Positions 14,686-21,900 of a DNA stretch of 22,073 nucleotides are shown here, piece after piece. The stretch's first letter is position 1; each line of letters starts with the position of its first letter. The notes under the pieces were generated by a model. It saw only the letters and a program-made list of their open reading frames with translations, was not told the origin of the DNA and did no database searches. The stretch is from IMG/VR virus record IMGVR_UViG_3300009285_003473, positions 1-22,073 of that record; one strand, given 5' to 3'. The stretch is from a virus. Position numbers and translations under genes: made by a program.

Positions 14686-15005
14686 GTTCACTCGGTAGAG
14701 AAATTGGTAAACGCGGACGCTCGTGCGCAATGCGCGAGCCCGGTTCCGATTCCCCTTCACGCTGGGATTAGCGATTCACCGAGTGACGCTGGTGAGACGT
14801 ATGACGGCTTGGGCCGTCGGTCCTTCTGCCGCGATGACGGTGCGGCTCCCGTGCGCCCGTAATGAGGGCGAGTCAAAGGGCGGAGCGCCCAATTCTTTAC
14901 CCGCGCGATTTAACCCTCACGCGGTATGCACTCCACGCAGCAAGTATGCATCACCCGACTTAACGGGATGTAGCCTTATGCATGGAATCCTTTGGACGCT
15001 CCCGA
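14686..15005 (-). ncRNA. HEARO/omega-RNA-like structured RNA without an IscB gene
   Basis: This stretch has no convincing ORF on either strand and is dense in hairpins. On the minus strand it reads CATCCCGTTAAGTCGGGTGA, then GTGAGGGTTAAATCGCG, GGGCGCTCCGCCC, CTCGCCCTCATTACGGGCG and GACGGCCCAAGCCGTC. From memory this series of motifs matches HEARO RNAs, the guide RNAs of IscB nucleases. HEARO elements are reported to integrate next to ATGA or GTGA, and GTGA is exactly here at the scaffold stop (15006-15009). In IscB loci the nuclease gene follows; here the capsid gene does. Limits are approximate and the guide would be the adjacent scaffold 3' end. Other possibilities are a capsid mRNA leader or another mobile palindromic element. 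Confidence 0.55.
14688..14786. repeat. 9-bp inverted repeat flanking a hairpin, before capsid start
   Basis: TCACTCGGT (14688-14696) and ACCGAGTGA (14778-14786) are perfect complements enclosing ~80 bases that contain a strong hairpin (GCTCG/CGAGC, around 14719-14739). It sits at the 3' side of the HEARO-like region and covers the upstream region of the capsid gene. Confidence 0.7.
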
Positions 15006-15989
15006 TCACGCGCCAAAGAGCTTCTTGACCTTCTTGGGGTCAGAGGCGATCTTGGCAAATTCTTCTTCTGACATACCGACAACGGCCTCCAATGTCAACT
15101 CCTTGGATGTGTCGCTGTTTTTCGGATTCCTGGCCGCGGACTTGCCATCCGCCAGCGGCTTGAGTTGTGAAGCGTCGATCTTGGCGGTCTCAGTTGGTTT
15201 CTCACCTGCATCAGCGGGCTGCTTGCCTGCTTTGGCACGCGAGATGACGGCTTGGGCTTCCTTGTAGGCAATCTTGGCGAAGTTCACACCCTTGGACTTG
15301 GCGAAGGTCGCCCGCTGCAAGATGTACTCATTGATCTCCCGCTCCGCCAGCTCGGTGGCTTGATCTTCCGATGCGTCCAGTTCCATCAACTCCCGCGTCC
15401 TGTTCTCAATGGCGATTTCGCGCGCCGCCTTGATGGTTGAATCGTAGTCGGCGTGCTGTTTTGCAAACTCCACCTCTTGCGGGTAGGCGTAGTCGATGAT
15501 GCCCCGGATTTCCTCGTTCCGCGAGGTCTTGGCCCGCTCCTGCTCATGTTCCTGGGCTTTCTCGGCCTCCACCTTCTCCATGTAGCGGGCGTGCGCTTCG
15601 GGCTCCATCTCCTTGTCCGGGGCCTGTGCTTGCACCTGGAACTGAGTCAGGGTTTCAAGGCGCTGCTGGGCCTTCTTCCGGAACTCATCGAACTCCTTGA
15701 CCTTGTTGCGCAGTTCCCGCCGCTCCGCCCGCAACTCGCGGATGGTGTCGATGGGCGTGCGCCTCTTGAACGGCTCTACCGCCGCTTCTTTCTCCCCGCC
15801 CGCCTCTTCCTCCGCCCCTTCGGTTTTCTCGCCCTCAGCGCCCTCCTGGGTGCCTCCCTTGGCCTGTTCATCGGCCTTGGCGGGCGCCTCCTCCTTCTCA
15901 ACCTCTTGAACTGGAGCGGGTTCAGCCTTCTGCCCCGTCTCCGCCTCCAGGTAGGCTTGCTCCTCCGGGCTCAGTTGCAGCTCAGTCAT
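15006..15989 (-). CDS. Capsid scaffolding protein (putative), 327 aa
   Basis: ATG at 15989 overlaps the portal stop (ATGA). The product begins MTELQLSPEEQAYLEAETGQ; residues ~18-75 are extremely Glu/Ala/Lys-rich and disordered (EKEEAPAKADEQAKGGTQEG). Residues ~90-235 form long charged helices, and the C-terminal ~30 residues (EEEFAKIASDPKKVKKLFGA) make a basic helix of the kind that docks scaffold to capsid. Position between portal and capsid genes, acidity and helix content all fit a scaffold, which fills the procapsid and leaves on packaging. There is no protease motif. Confidence 0.75.
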   Translation of the reverse strand: MTELQLSPEEQAYLEAETGQKAEPAPVQEVEKEEAPAKADEQAKGGTQEGAEGEKTEGAEEEAGGEKEAAVEPFKRRTPIDTIRELRAERRELRNKVKEFDEFRKKAQQRLETLTQFQVQAQAPDKEMEPEAHARYMEKVEAEKAQEHEQERAKTSRNEEIRGIIDYAYPQEVEFAKQHADYDSTIKAAREIAIENRTRELMELDASEDQATELAEREINEYILQRATFAKSKGVNFAKIAYKEAQAVISRAKAGKQPADAGEKPTETAKIDASQLKPLADGKSAARNPKNSDTSKELTLEAVVGMSEEEFAKIASDPKKVKKLFGA

Positions 15990-18127
15990 TCAGCGCCTCC
16001 ATTGGCGGGTTTCTGCCGCGCGACCTCGCGCTGCGTGGCGAGTTCCATCATTTTCAGGTCCCGCTCCTGCTCCAGCTTGCGGATTTCCAGATCGTAGTCC
16101 AGGCGCATCTTCTGCCGTTCCAGATCGAGTTCTTCTTCCTGGGCGTCGTCCTTCTGATCGAGCTTGGCGCTGTCCATGGCCGTTTCAGCCATCATCTTCT
16201 GCATCTCGATCCCGGCCTTGGCCCTGAACATCATGTTTTCCTGCTGGAGCTTCTGGAGTTGCGCTTGCAGGGCTTGGCCTTCCGGCGTATCGAGCGGATT
16301 CTGTGTGAGCGCCTTGACGATCTCGCCTTGAGTTTCGATATCCAGGGGGGTGTTCTTAATCATCAGCGGCATCAGCTTGGCCGCGGATTCCGGAGCTTGC
16401 CGCAGAACTTCCATGAGGATGTTAAGTGTGTACTCCTTGGCGTTCGGGGATGTGGGGGCATCGTCCACAATCACGTCGTAGTTCCGCACGTCCAGAGAGC
16501 GCAGCGCCTCCAGGACTTCCGGCGGAATCGGCCGCCCCACGATCCTGGCGAGTTGAGCGTTGGAAAAGTAGCGCGAGATGTAGTGGATCAGCACCTTGCC
16601 CTGGCGCTTGTGATGGCGCCGCTTGGCGTTGAACAGAGGCGCCAGCACAGCCATGGACGCCTGTTTGCGCATGTTCTCCAGAATGCCGGGCTGATCCCTG
16701 GACACCAAGCCCATCGTCTCCGGCGTCAGGCCGTCCAGGGCCGGCAGAGAATCGATGGCAAACGCGGTCAGTTTGTCCAGGTCCGGGGGATACTGGCCTG
16801 GCTTGACGGGCAGGAAATCGTTCTGCAGGTTGGCGTCATCGCGCGCCCACTGCACTGCATCCGGGCTAGCGATCTTAGACTCGAACTCGGAAGGGTTTTC
16901 AACCGCCCGCTTCTTGACGATCCAACCACCCTTGGGATTGACCGTGTAGATGTAGATGGCCTGAGACAGAAACTTGTTGCTCCACTCCTGCGGATCGATC
17001 AAGCCCGCCACCATGCCGATGAAATGCCCCTCTGTCTCATCGCGCCAGCCGGTCATGAAGGAGTCCGTGAATCCGTATGGGCAGGGCGATTCCTTGTCTT
17101 CCAACAATTCATTGCCGGTGAAGTAGGCGCGCCGGTATTCCTTCTCCATCTGTTCGACATAGGGCAGGATCAGCACCGGGCCTTCCGGAACCGTCTGCAT
17201 TCCGGCCGGCATGTCATCCTCGAACTCGGCAAACTGCACGCTCAGGCCACGCGCGGCCATCATGGCGGTAATCTCGCTGGCCTTCTCCGGGCGCGTGAAG
17301 CGCATGGAGCCGTCTGGCGTCATCACCCGCCAGACCTTGACGCGCTTGATGTAGTGGTAGCGCACCAGGCGCACCTTCTGGCCCCGCTTGTACTCGTCCC
17401 TACCACCCGCCATCGGGACCTCGTTCTCGTAGAACTTGTCCCGGTCTGCATCATGCGGCTGTTCCTCCTGCTGTTCCCACAGGTCTTGCACGCCAAGCGC
17501 TCCAGCCCGGGCCTTGGAGATGGGAAATCCCATCGCCTCGAACTGGTCGCGCGTGATGTCCTGGGAATAGAAGTAGTGCTCCGCGTCAGTGAAATTGGCG
17601 TCGGTGGCATTGCTGTCCCAGTCATAGCCCAGCGGAGAGCGGCGCATCGTCACCGCAATCCCGTCCGGGTTCTCCTCGTAGTCCATGACGGTCTCCGAGC
17701 ACCCAATCCCCGAGATCACCATGTCCTGGAACTGTTCCGTCTCGTGATCTTCCGTCTCGGCCTGATCGCGGGTCCATTCGGACGCCTTGTTGAGCACGGA
17801 GACCAGCATCTCATCGGCTTCTTCACGCGGCGCGTAGCGCAACTCCTGCCGGTTGCTGATTTCCATTCCCACCACAGCCGAGACGCGCGGCTTGATCCGG
17901 TTCATCACCACCGGGGCCTTGCCTGAGGCTTTCAGTTGCGTCTGCTCTTCCTCGGTCCACTGGCGCCCGGCGTAGTATGCGTAGCACTTCTTGGCAAGCC
18001 GCTTCCACGGGCCCCAATGCCGCCGGGCGCGCAGGTACTTCTCGCGAACCTCGGTCACGAAGTCTTCCGACCCGTCCCCGTAGTAGGACGAATCCTGCTC
18101 CACGGATTGGGATGTGCGCTCGGTCAT
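15986..18127 (-). CDS. Portal protein, P22-like, 713 aa
   Basis: ATG at 18127 overlaps the terminase stop (ATGA). The N-terminal region (WKRLAKKCYAYYAGRQWTEE then VVMNRIKPRVSAVVGMEISN) is the typical opening of P22-type portals. The length (713 residues; P22 portal is ~725) also fits. The C-terminal ~110 residues are long Gln/Glu/Lys helices (QENMMFRAKAGIEMQKMMAE, LRLDYDLEIRKLEQERD-like), as in the portal barrel. Twelve copies form the ring through which DNA enters the head and on which the terminase motor docks. Order terminase, portal, scaffold, capsid is the expected one. Confidence 0.9.
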   Translation of the reverse strand: MTERTSQSVEQDSSYYGDGSEDFVTEVREKYLRARRHWGPWKRLAKKCYAYYAGRQWTEEEQTQLKASGKAPVVMNRIKPRVSAVVGMEISNRQELRYAPREEADEMLVSVLNKASEWTRDQAETEDHETEQFQDMVISGIGCSETVMDYEENPDGIAVTMRRSPLGYDWDSNATDANFTDAEHYFYSQDITRDQFEAMGFPISKARAGALGVQDLWEQQEEQPHDADRDKFYENEVPMAGGRDEYKRGQKVRLVRYHYIKRVKVWRVMTPDGSMRFTRPEKASEITAMMAARGLSVQFAEFEDDMPAGMQTVPEGPVLILPYVEQMEKEYRRAYFTGNELLEDKESPCPYGFTDSFMTGWRDETEGHFIGMVAGLIDPQEWSNKFLSQAIYIYTVNPKGGWIVKKRAVENPSEFESKIASPDAVQWARDDANLQNDFLPVKPGQYPPDLDKLTAFAIDSLPALDGLTPETMGLVSRDQPGILENMRKQASMAVLAPLFNAKRRHHKRQGKVLIHYISRYFSNAQLARIVGRPIPPEVLEALRSLDVRNYDVIVDDAPTSPNAKEYTLNILMEVLRQAPESAAKLMPLMIKNTPLDIETQGEIVKALTQNPLDTPEGQALQAQLQKLQQENMMFRAKAGIEMQKMMAETAMDSAKLDQKDDAQEEELDLERQKMRLDYDLEIRKLEQERDLKMMELATQREVARQKPANGGAE

Positions 18128-19608
18128 GCCGCCTTCCAGTTACGGACCGCCGCCCGCACTTTCCGCTTGTAGCGGTCGATGTAGTGCTCCTCCACCTTCT
18201 GCAAGCCACCCGCGAAGGTCAGGATCAGAGCTTCGGCCAGGTCGGGAGAATTGGCGTCCAGGCGCTTCTTGAAGTCCTTCTTGGACTCCACCTGGATTAC
18301 CCCGTTCGACCGCACCTCGAACTTCGGCGTGGTCAGTTCGGACATCAGGTCCTCGTCAAAGGGGATGGAGACCGTCTGCTGCTCGAACCATTCACGGGCC
18401 AAGTACCACAGTTCATCCCGCCGGCGATGGTACTTCTCCCGGATGGAAGCCGCTTCCGAAGCGTTGAGCGAGCGGACCGGCAGCCCGTTCTCCCGCATCC
18501 GGTCATAAGGCCCTGCGCCCAGGCCCACGGTATCGACCACGATCTCCGCAGGACGCATCTCCTCCGGGGTGTCCTGGTATTCGAGCTGCAACAGCCCGGC
18601 AATCTGCATCCCATCCTTCTTGACCCACCACCTGATCGGCTCCAGCACCTTGTTCCCCCGCCGCTTGCAGAGCGCCGTGCGGTCGTCCCCGAAACGGGCC
18701 ACGTCCAGACCCCACACCACCCGGTAGGTTCCATCGTCCGGGATTTCCCGCTGAGAGGCATCGTAGACCCACTCCCACGGGATCAACACATCCGGATCGG
18801 AAGCTGGGAACTCGCCCAGGACACGGATGCGGTAGATGTTCGAGGTCTTCCCGTACCGGCCCGCCATGCGCTCCGGGTACTCCGGAGACACCAGCCGGGA
18901 CATCTTGCCATCCGGGTAGATGCACGGGATGTGGATGGGGTGGAATCGCCTGTCCTTGAACGCCGAATGGAAGTACCCCGAAGCCTTGGTGGGGTTCCCC
19001 ACCAGCAGCATTACCGCCCCCTCGTTGGTCAGCGCACCCTCGATGGGCTCAAAGACCTCGTTCGGGATACCGCTCGCCTCCTCTCCCACGAACAGCAGGT
19101 GCGGGCTGTGAAAGCCCTGCAAAGACTCCTGCGTAGACCCCGTGCGGGCAATGGCAAAGCGGGTCTGCTCCTCGCCCTTGATGAAGACCTTGGTCTTCTG
19201 CCACTCGAAATCATCCTTGACCAACGACATATCGAGCAGCGCGGACATCTCGGGCCACAGGTTGTCGGTCAACTGCTCCTTTTTGGGCGCCGTGCAGGGC
19301 ACTTTGGCCTCAGGGAACAGGTACAGCCACGTCAGAACGAGCATGGCAAGGCCACCTGTCTTGCCCACCCCGTGCCCGGACCGAGCTGCTACACCGAACT
19401 TCCGCTTGCCGTCCGAATCCTTGAGGAATCCGAACTTGGAAGCGAACACGGCCCGCACCAACTGCTTCTGCTCATCAGTCATGGTGCGACCGGTGGCTTT
19501 GGTGTTCAGCAGTTGGTGCTCGATGAACTCGGTCGGGCGCCGGATGTAGTGGGCAAGGGCTTCGGCATCCAGTTGAAACTGGTGCCGTTCTTCGCCCCTG
19601 GCCGCCAT
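18124..19608 (-). CDS. Terminase large subunit, 494 aa
   Basis: ATG at 19608. ATPase domain: Walker A SGHGVGKT (residues 77-84), Walker B LLFVGEEASG (171-180, with Glu in place of the usual Asp before the catalytic Glu) and coupling motif LLVGNPTKASGYFH (201-214). Nuclease domain of RNase H type: Asp302 (VVWGLDVARFGDDRTA), Asp359 (AEIVVDTVGLG) and Asp456 (SPDLAEALILTFAG). The enzyme pumps DNA into the procapsid and cuts the concatemer. Length and motif order are complete and the gene looks functional. The gene before it encodes a tiny basic protein, and the portal gene follows with a 4-base overlap. Confidence 0.95.
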   Translation of the reverse strand: MAARGEERHQFQLDAEALAHYIRRPTEFIEHQLLNTKATGRTMTDEQKQLVRAVFASKFGFLKDSDGKRKFGVAARSGHGVGKTGGLAMLVLTWLYLFPEAKVPCTAPKKEQLTDNLWPEMSALLDMSLVKDDFEWQKTKVFIKGEEQTRFAIARTGSTQESLQGFHSPHLLFVGEEASGIPNEVFEPIEGALTNEGAVMLLVGNPTKASGYFHSAFKDRRFHPIHIPCIYPDGKMSRLVSPEYPERMAGRYGKTSNIYRIRVLGEFPASDPDVLIPWEWVYDASQREIPDDGTYRVVWGLDVARFGDDRTALCKRRGNKVLEPIRWWVKKDGMQIAGLLQLEYQDTPEEMRPAEIVVDTVGLGAGPYDRMRENGLPVRSLNASEAASIREKYHRRRDELWYLAREWFEQQTVSIPFDEDLMSELTTPKFEVRSNGVIQVESKKDFKKRLDANSPDLAEALILTFAGGLQKVEEHYIDRYKRKVRAAVRNWKAA

Positions 19609-19611
19609 GGA

Positions 19612-19734
19612 CTACTTCGCTGGCGTGTGCGGATTGCCCTTGCCGCCACCCTTGGACCCGCCGGCCGAACCGATGGGCCGCTCGGAACCGGACTTCTTGC
19701 CCTTGCTTTCACCTTTGCGTGTGTCGATGGACAT
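19612..19734 (-). CDS. Tiny basic Gly/Ser/Lys-rich protein, 40 aa
   Basis: ATG at 19734 follows AGGAGATCAGCA. The product MSIDTRKGESKGKKSGSERP continues with Gly/Lys repeats and ends NPHTPAK. It looks disordered and strongly positive, so it may bind DNA or RNA, but nothing specific can be said. It ends three bases before the terminase start. Its start region is a near copy of that of the upstream zinc-ribbon gene. Confidence 0.55.
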   Translation of the reverse strand: MSIDTRKGESKGKKSGSERPIGSAGGSKGGGKGNPHTPAK

Positions 19735-19736
19735 TG

Positions 19737-20013
19737 CTGATCTCCTGATGATTGTGAATCGGGAACACCCTACCGAGACGCACCCCGCGAGCTGCGTCCT
19801 TTGTGGTATGGACACGGTTCATCCGGCGGCTGCTGCGGCGAACACCGCATGCATTTCCACGCGGACCATGTGAGATTGTCCATGTTCTGCGGAAGACGCC
19901 ACGCGAATCTCAGCCATATAGTGCCGCCGCACTGAATGCAGCTATGCGACGTTAATACAAATTTCCGCGTCCACACATGCTGAAAGGGCATCACTGATCT
20001 CCTGATGATTGTG
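19737..20013. repeat. 20-bp direct repeat containing ribosome-binding sites
   Basis: CTGATCTCCTGATGATTGTG occurs at 19737-19756 and at 19994-20013. On the minus strand it contains CAGGAGATCAG, placed just before the start codons of the 40-aa and 73-aa proteins. Identity over 20 bases outside coding constraint suggests recent duplication of a translation-start module. Confidence 0.85.
19770..19991 (-). CDS. Small zinc-ribbon-like protein, 73 aa
   Basis: ATG at 19991 with AGGAGATCAGTG before it. Two cysteine pairs, Cys18/Cys21 (SCIQCGG) and Cys47/Cys50 (KCMRCSP), are spaced as in a zinc ribbon. A further Cys60 is near CPYHKG. The remainder is basic and aromatic. It could bind nucleic acid or a protein partner. 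No specific family recognised. Confidence 0.6.
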   Translation of the reverse strand: MPFQHVWTRKFVLTSHSCIQCGGTIWLRFAWRLPQNMDNLTWSAWKCMRCSPQQPPDEPCPYHKGRSSRGASR

Positions 20014-20033
20014 CTGTTGGACTGCCCCTGCCA

Positions 20034-20357
20034 TCACACCACCCTTTTCAGCCACTCCGCCCGGTGCACGCTCTTGTCCTGCGCCGAGTTCTTGCACACC
20101 AAGTACACCTCATTGCAGGACAGGATGCGCGCCTTGGCAGCCGGATCGAAGCCCGCAACCACGGATTCCAAAGGACTCTCCACGTAATCCTCCGGAGGTT
20201 CCTCCGCCTGGGGCACGACCTCCGCCGGCTCAGCCTCAGCCTGGATTCCGGCCTCCGCCGCCTGCGCTTCGATCTGCGGACCCACCCGCATAAAAGCTTC
20301 CTCAGCCGGATTCAGCACCTTCCGGTTCCTGCTCCCCCTCGGTCGTCCCCGCGCCAT
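20034..20357 (-). CDS. AT-hook-like small protein, 107 aa
   Basis: ATG at 20357 has CAGGAG upstream and a promoter-like sequence ~30-57 bases before it. The N-terminus MARGRPRGSRNRK contains the Arg-Gly-Arg-Pro core of AT-hooks, which grip the DNA minor groove. An acidic Glu/Ala/Pro linker follows (residues ~27-65), then a C-terminal domain (ARILSCNEVYLVCKNS). A role in DNA binding before packaging or in regulation is possible; this is inference. Confidence 0.65.
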   Translation of the reverse strand: MARGRPRGSRNRKVLNPAEEAFMRVGPQIEAQAAEAGIQAEAEPAEVVPQAEEPPEDYVESPLESVVAGFDPAAKARILSCNEVYLVCKNSAQDKSVHRAEWLKRVV

Positions 20358-20386
20358 ACCGGCTCCTGGATCAAGATGAGACAGTG

Positions 20387-20414
20387 TGTATCAGAATGAT
20401 GCGGCCAGTGTCAA
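20387..20414 (-). promoter_or_regulatory. Sigma70-type promoter candidate
   Basis: On the minus strand a perfect TTGACA (20409-20414) is followed after 16 bases by GATACA (20387-20392), a weak -10 box. It lies upstream of the AT-hook gene and could drive it and the packaging genes below. Confidence 0.45.
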
Positions 20415-20473
20415 CCCCATCACTCAGGCTCCGTGTGGAAGAATATGCGCCAACATGTAGAATCCCGCCCTCC

Positions 20474-20587
20474 TCATCTCATCACCCGTAAGTGGCCGGC
20501 CCAAACGCCGCGACCACTCCAAAAATCAAGCTTCCCCATTCCCACGTACTCCACACCCGGGATGTCATTCAAGTCCTGTAGTGCCAT
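20474..20587 (-). CDS. Tiny ORF, 37 aa (uncertain)
   Basis: The ATG shares its A with the stop of the preceding gene (TGATG) and GAGAGG lies in its upstream coding sequence. The product is MALQDLNDIPGVEYVGMGKL plus 17 residues ending HLRVMR. Overlap favours real translation, but at this length chance cannot be excluded. No family recognised. The ~115 bases after it hold only the promoter candidate and a 17-codon frame. Confidence 0.4.
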   Translation of the reverse strand: MALQDLNDIPGVEYVGMGKLDFWSGRGVWAGHLRVMR

Positions 20588-20796
20588 CACACCCTCTCCA
20601 CTGTGAGAGGGAGCGGGCACCAATCCGGAATGTCTACTGCCTGGTTATCGCCGTCCATCCGGATAGGCAGCCAAGCCAAACTCTGGCCAGCTTCCCTTCT
20701 ATCCGAAATACTACAGTATGGAACCCCTTGTTCATGGGCCCCGTAGTCGTGGTCACACTGACAAAACGGGCAGGCCAGGCATGTTTTAACCTTCAT
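20587..20796 (-). CDS. Small cysteine-rich protein, 69 aa
   Basis: Start at ATG 20796, chosen over 20844 because GGAGGG lies just upstream. The N-terminus MKVKTCLACPFCQCDHDYGA has four cysteines in nine residues, with Cys28 and Cys60 later; IPDWCPLP near the end is a signature seen in many small phage zinc-binding proteins. It may hold one zinc. Function unknown. Confidence 0.65.
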   Translation of the reverse strand: MKVKTCLACPFCQCDHDYGAHEQGVPYCSISDRREAGQSLAWLPIRMDGDNQAVDIPDWCPLPLTVERV

Positions 20797-20920
20797 CGCT
20801 CCCTCCAAAAGAAAGGCCGTCTCTTCGGCTGTCACGCCTTGCATCTCCTGCCCAGGCTTGGATAGGGCCGCGTTCTATGCGCTCAGCCACAATCGACCCC
20901 GCAGTACGACCGGCGTTCAT
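20786..20920 (-). CDS. Small ORF, 44 aa (uncertain)
   Basis: ATG at 20920 has AATAGGAGCACG upstream, a good ribosome-binding site. The product MNAGRTAGSIVAERIERGPI continues Arg/Asp/Gly-rich and overlaps the next gene by 11 bases. It is the only plausible gene between the cysteine-rich protein and the small terminase. Support is the start site alone. Confidence 0.4.
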   Translation of the reverse strand: MNAGRTAGSIVAERIERGPIQAWAGDARRDSRRDGLSFGGSDEG

Positions 20921-21021
20921 CGTGCTCCTATTCCCGCGTTTACACCACCACCGCATATCCCACAGGGACTCCCAAGCCGTGTTCGCCAGGGTTCATGGAG
21001 AAGCCAACTCACATCAATGCA

Positions 21022-21037
21022 CGATGGGGCCCCATCG
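21022..21037. repeat. 16-bp perfect palindrome
   Basis: CGATGGGGCCCCATCG is perfectly self-complementary. It sits in the non-coding stretch between the small terminase stop and the 44-aa ORF. No T-run follows on either strand, so an operator or protein-binding site is as likely as a transcript hairpin. Confidence 0.7.
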
Positions 21038-21099
21038 AAAACAACGCAGGGGGGAGGGGTCGAAGGATCGGCCAGGGGCCCCAAGCCGGTCGATGGCTG

Positions 21100-21117
21100 C
21101 GGTAATGGTGATTACCG
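21100..21117 (-). terminator. Hairpin directly after small terminase stop (terminator-like)
   Basis: CGGTAAT, a four-base loop and ATTACCG form a 7-bp perfect stem starting at the base after the TGA stop. There is no T-run, so it may be a weak terminator, an RNA-stability element or a binding site. Confidence 0.4.
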
Positions 21118-21618
21118 TCACCTATCCACCTCAACGTACTCCACCTCGATAGGCTCGTCCTCGGCCGTGGTCTTGGCCAGGAGCTTGACGTGCTGGTCGT
21201 ACGCCTGGCGAGCTGGCGAGTGCACGTGCTGCACGCTGCCGCTCATGTGCACATCCCTCTGGTCTGTCCAGCCGAACCGATTTTTCATGTCGAAACAGGC
21301 ATATCCCTGCGCCAGGTTTTTCCCGTCACTGAGACCCTTCACGGCATAGGCAGCGGACCATTTGGCCTCGCTGATGGCCCGCGCCTGTTTTAGAGCATCC
21401 GCAAACGGTGGATAATCTGCCTCCCATTGCTCGATGGTAGTCTTGCCTGCTTTGAACAGCACGGCGATGGCGGCATACGTCGCATGCGGCAGGTCTGATT
21501 GGACGTGGGCGAGGACCTGGTCACAGTAGGCTGGGTTGTAGGTTGTGGGCCTACCTATGCGAGCTAGCTGCCAGGGCGGATAGGGAGACGGTTTGGGTGT
21601 GCGGTTACGGGTGGCCAT
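21118..21618 (-). CDS. Terminase small subunit-like HTH protein, 166 aa
   Basis: Start at ATG 21618 with TGGAGATGAG upstream; a GTG three bases earlier is possible. After a Pro/Arg-rich start, residues ~20-75 read RPTTYNPAYCDQVLAHV and TYAAIAVLFKAGKTTIEQW. That is a helix-turn-helix of the kind used by small terminases to recognise the packaging site. The acidic C-terminus (EDEPIEVEYVEVDR) would face the large subunit. Position upstream of the large terminase supports the call, although several small genes lie between them. Confidence 0.72.
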   Translation of the reverse strand: MATRNRTPKPSPYPPWQLARIGRPTTYNPAYCDQVLAHVQSDLPHATYAAIAVLFKAGKTTIEQWEADYPPFADALKQARAISEAKWSAAYAVKGLSDGKNLAQGYACFDMKNRFGWTDQRDVHMSGSVQHVHSPARQAYDQHVKLLAKTTAEDEPIEVEYVEVDR

Positions 21619-21630
21619 CACTCATCTCCA

Positions 21631-21900
21631 TCAAAACCAGTAGCGGAAACTCGCAATCAAGTCGCACAACTTCTTACGCCCGCTAGACCTCTCTTCCCAC
21701 CACAACCCGTCAGGGCCACACCTTGCGCCAACGTTACGCAGGTCTGAACAAAGCCCTGGAATATGCCCGAGCATCAGTTCAAACACCGTTAACTTAACAC
21801 ACCATAACCCCAGATGCTCATTTGGCACCGCGTGCCGGCACGTCGTACACGTCTTCTTTTGATCCCCCTGGGCCGAGGGTTGGATGCGGGTCGCGGTCAT
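21631..21900 (-). CDS. Cysteine-rich small protein, 89 aa
   Basis: ATG at 21900 overlaps the previous gene's stop (ATGA), and AGAGG lies upstream; the longer frame from 21984 is rejected for that reason. Cys18/Cys21 (KTCTTCRHA), Cys34 (GLWCVKL), Cys51 and Cys61 could form a zinc site. The end is basic and aromatic. Comparable small cysteine-rich proteins are common in early phage regions. Function unknown. Confidence 0.65.
   Translation of the reverse strand: MTATRIQPSAQGDQKKTCTTCRHAVPNEHLGLWCVKLTVFELMLGHIPGLCSDLRNVGARCGPDGLWWEERSSGRKKLCDLIASFRYWF

Noticed and set aside
14689-14785. tRNA (Leu-like) on the plus strand, with matching ends CACTCGGT/ACCGAGTG
   Set aside because: The D-stem does not pair, the T-loop reads TTCCGAT instead of TTCRANY, its stem does not pair, and no CCA follows.
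16259-17926. 555-codon plus-strand frame opposite the portal gene
   Set aside because: Antisense shadow with His/Arg/Leu-rich composition and no recognisable domain; the portal reading is clear.
18624-19110. Large terminase inactive because the Walker B Asp is missing (VGEEASG)
   Set aside because: Aligning on EASG places Glu in the Asp position, a conservative change; the catalytic Glu, Walker A and nuclease residues are intact.
17977-19740. 587-codon plus-strand frame opposite the large terminase
   Set aside because: The terminase ATPase and nuclease motifs are on the minus strand; the plus frame has no start site and shadow-like composition.
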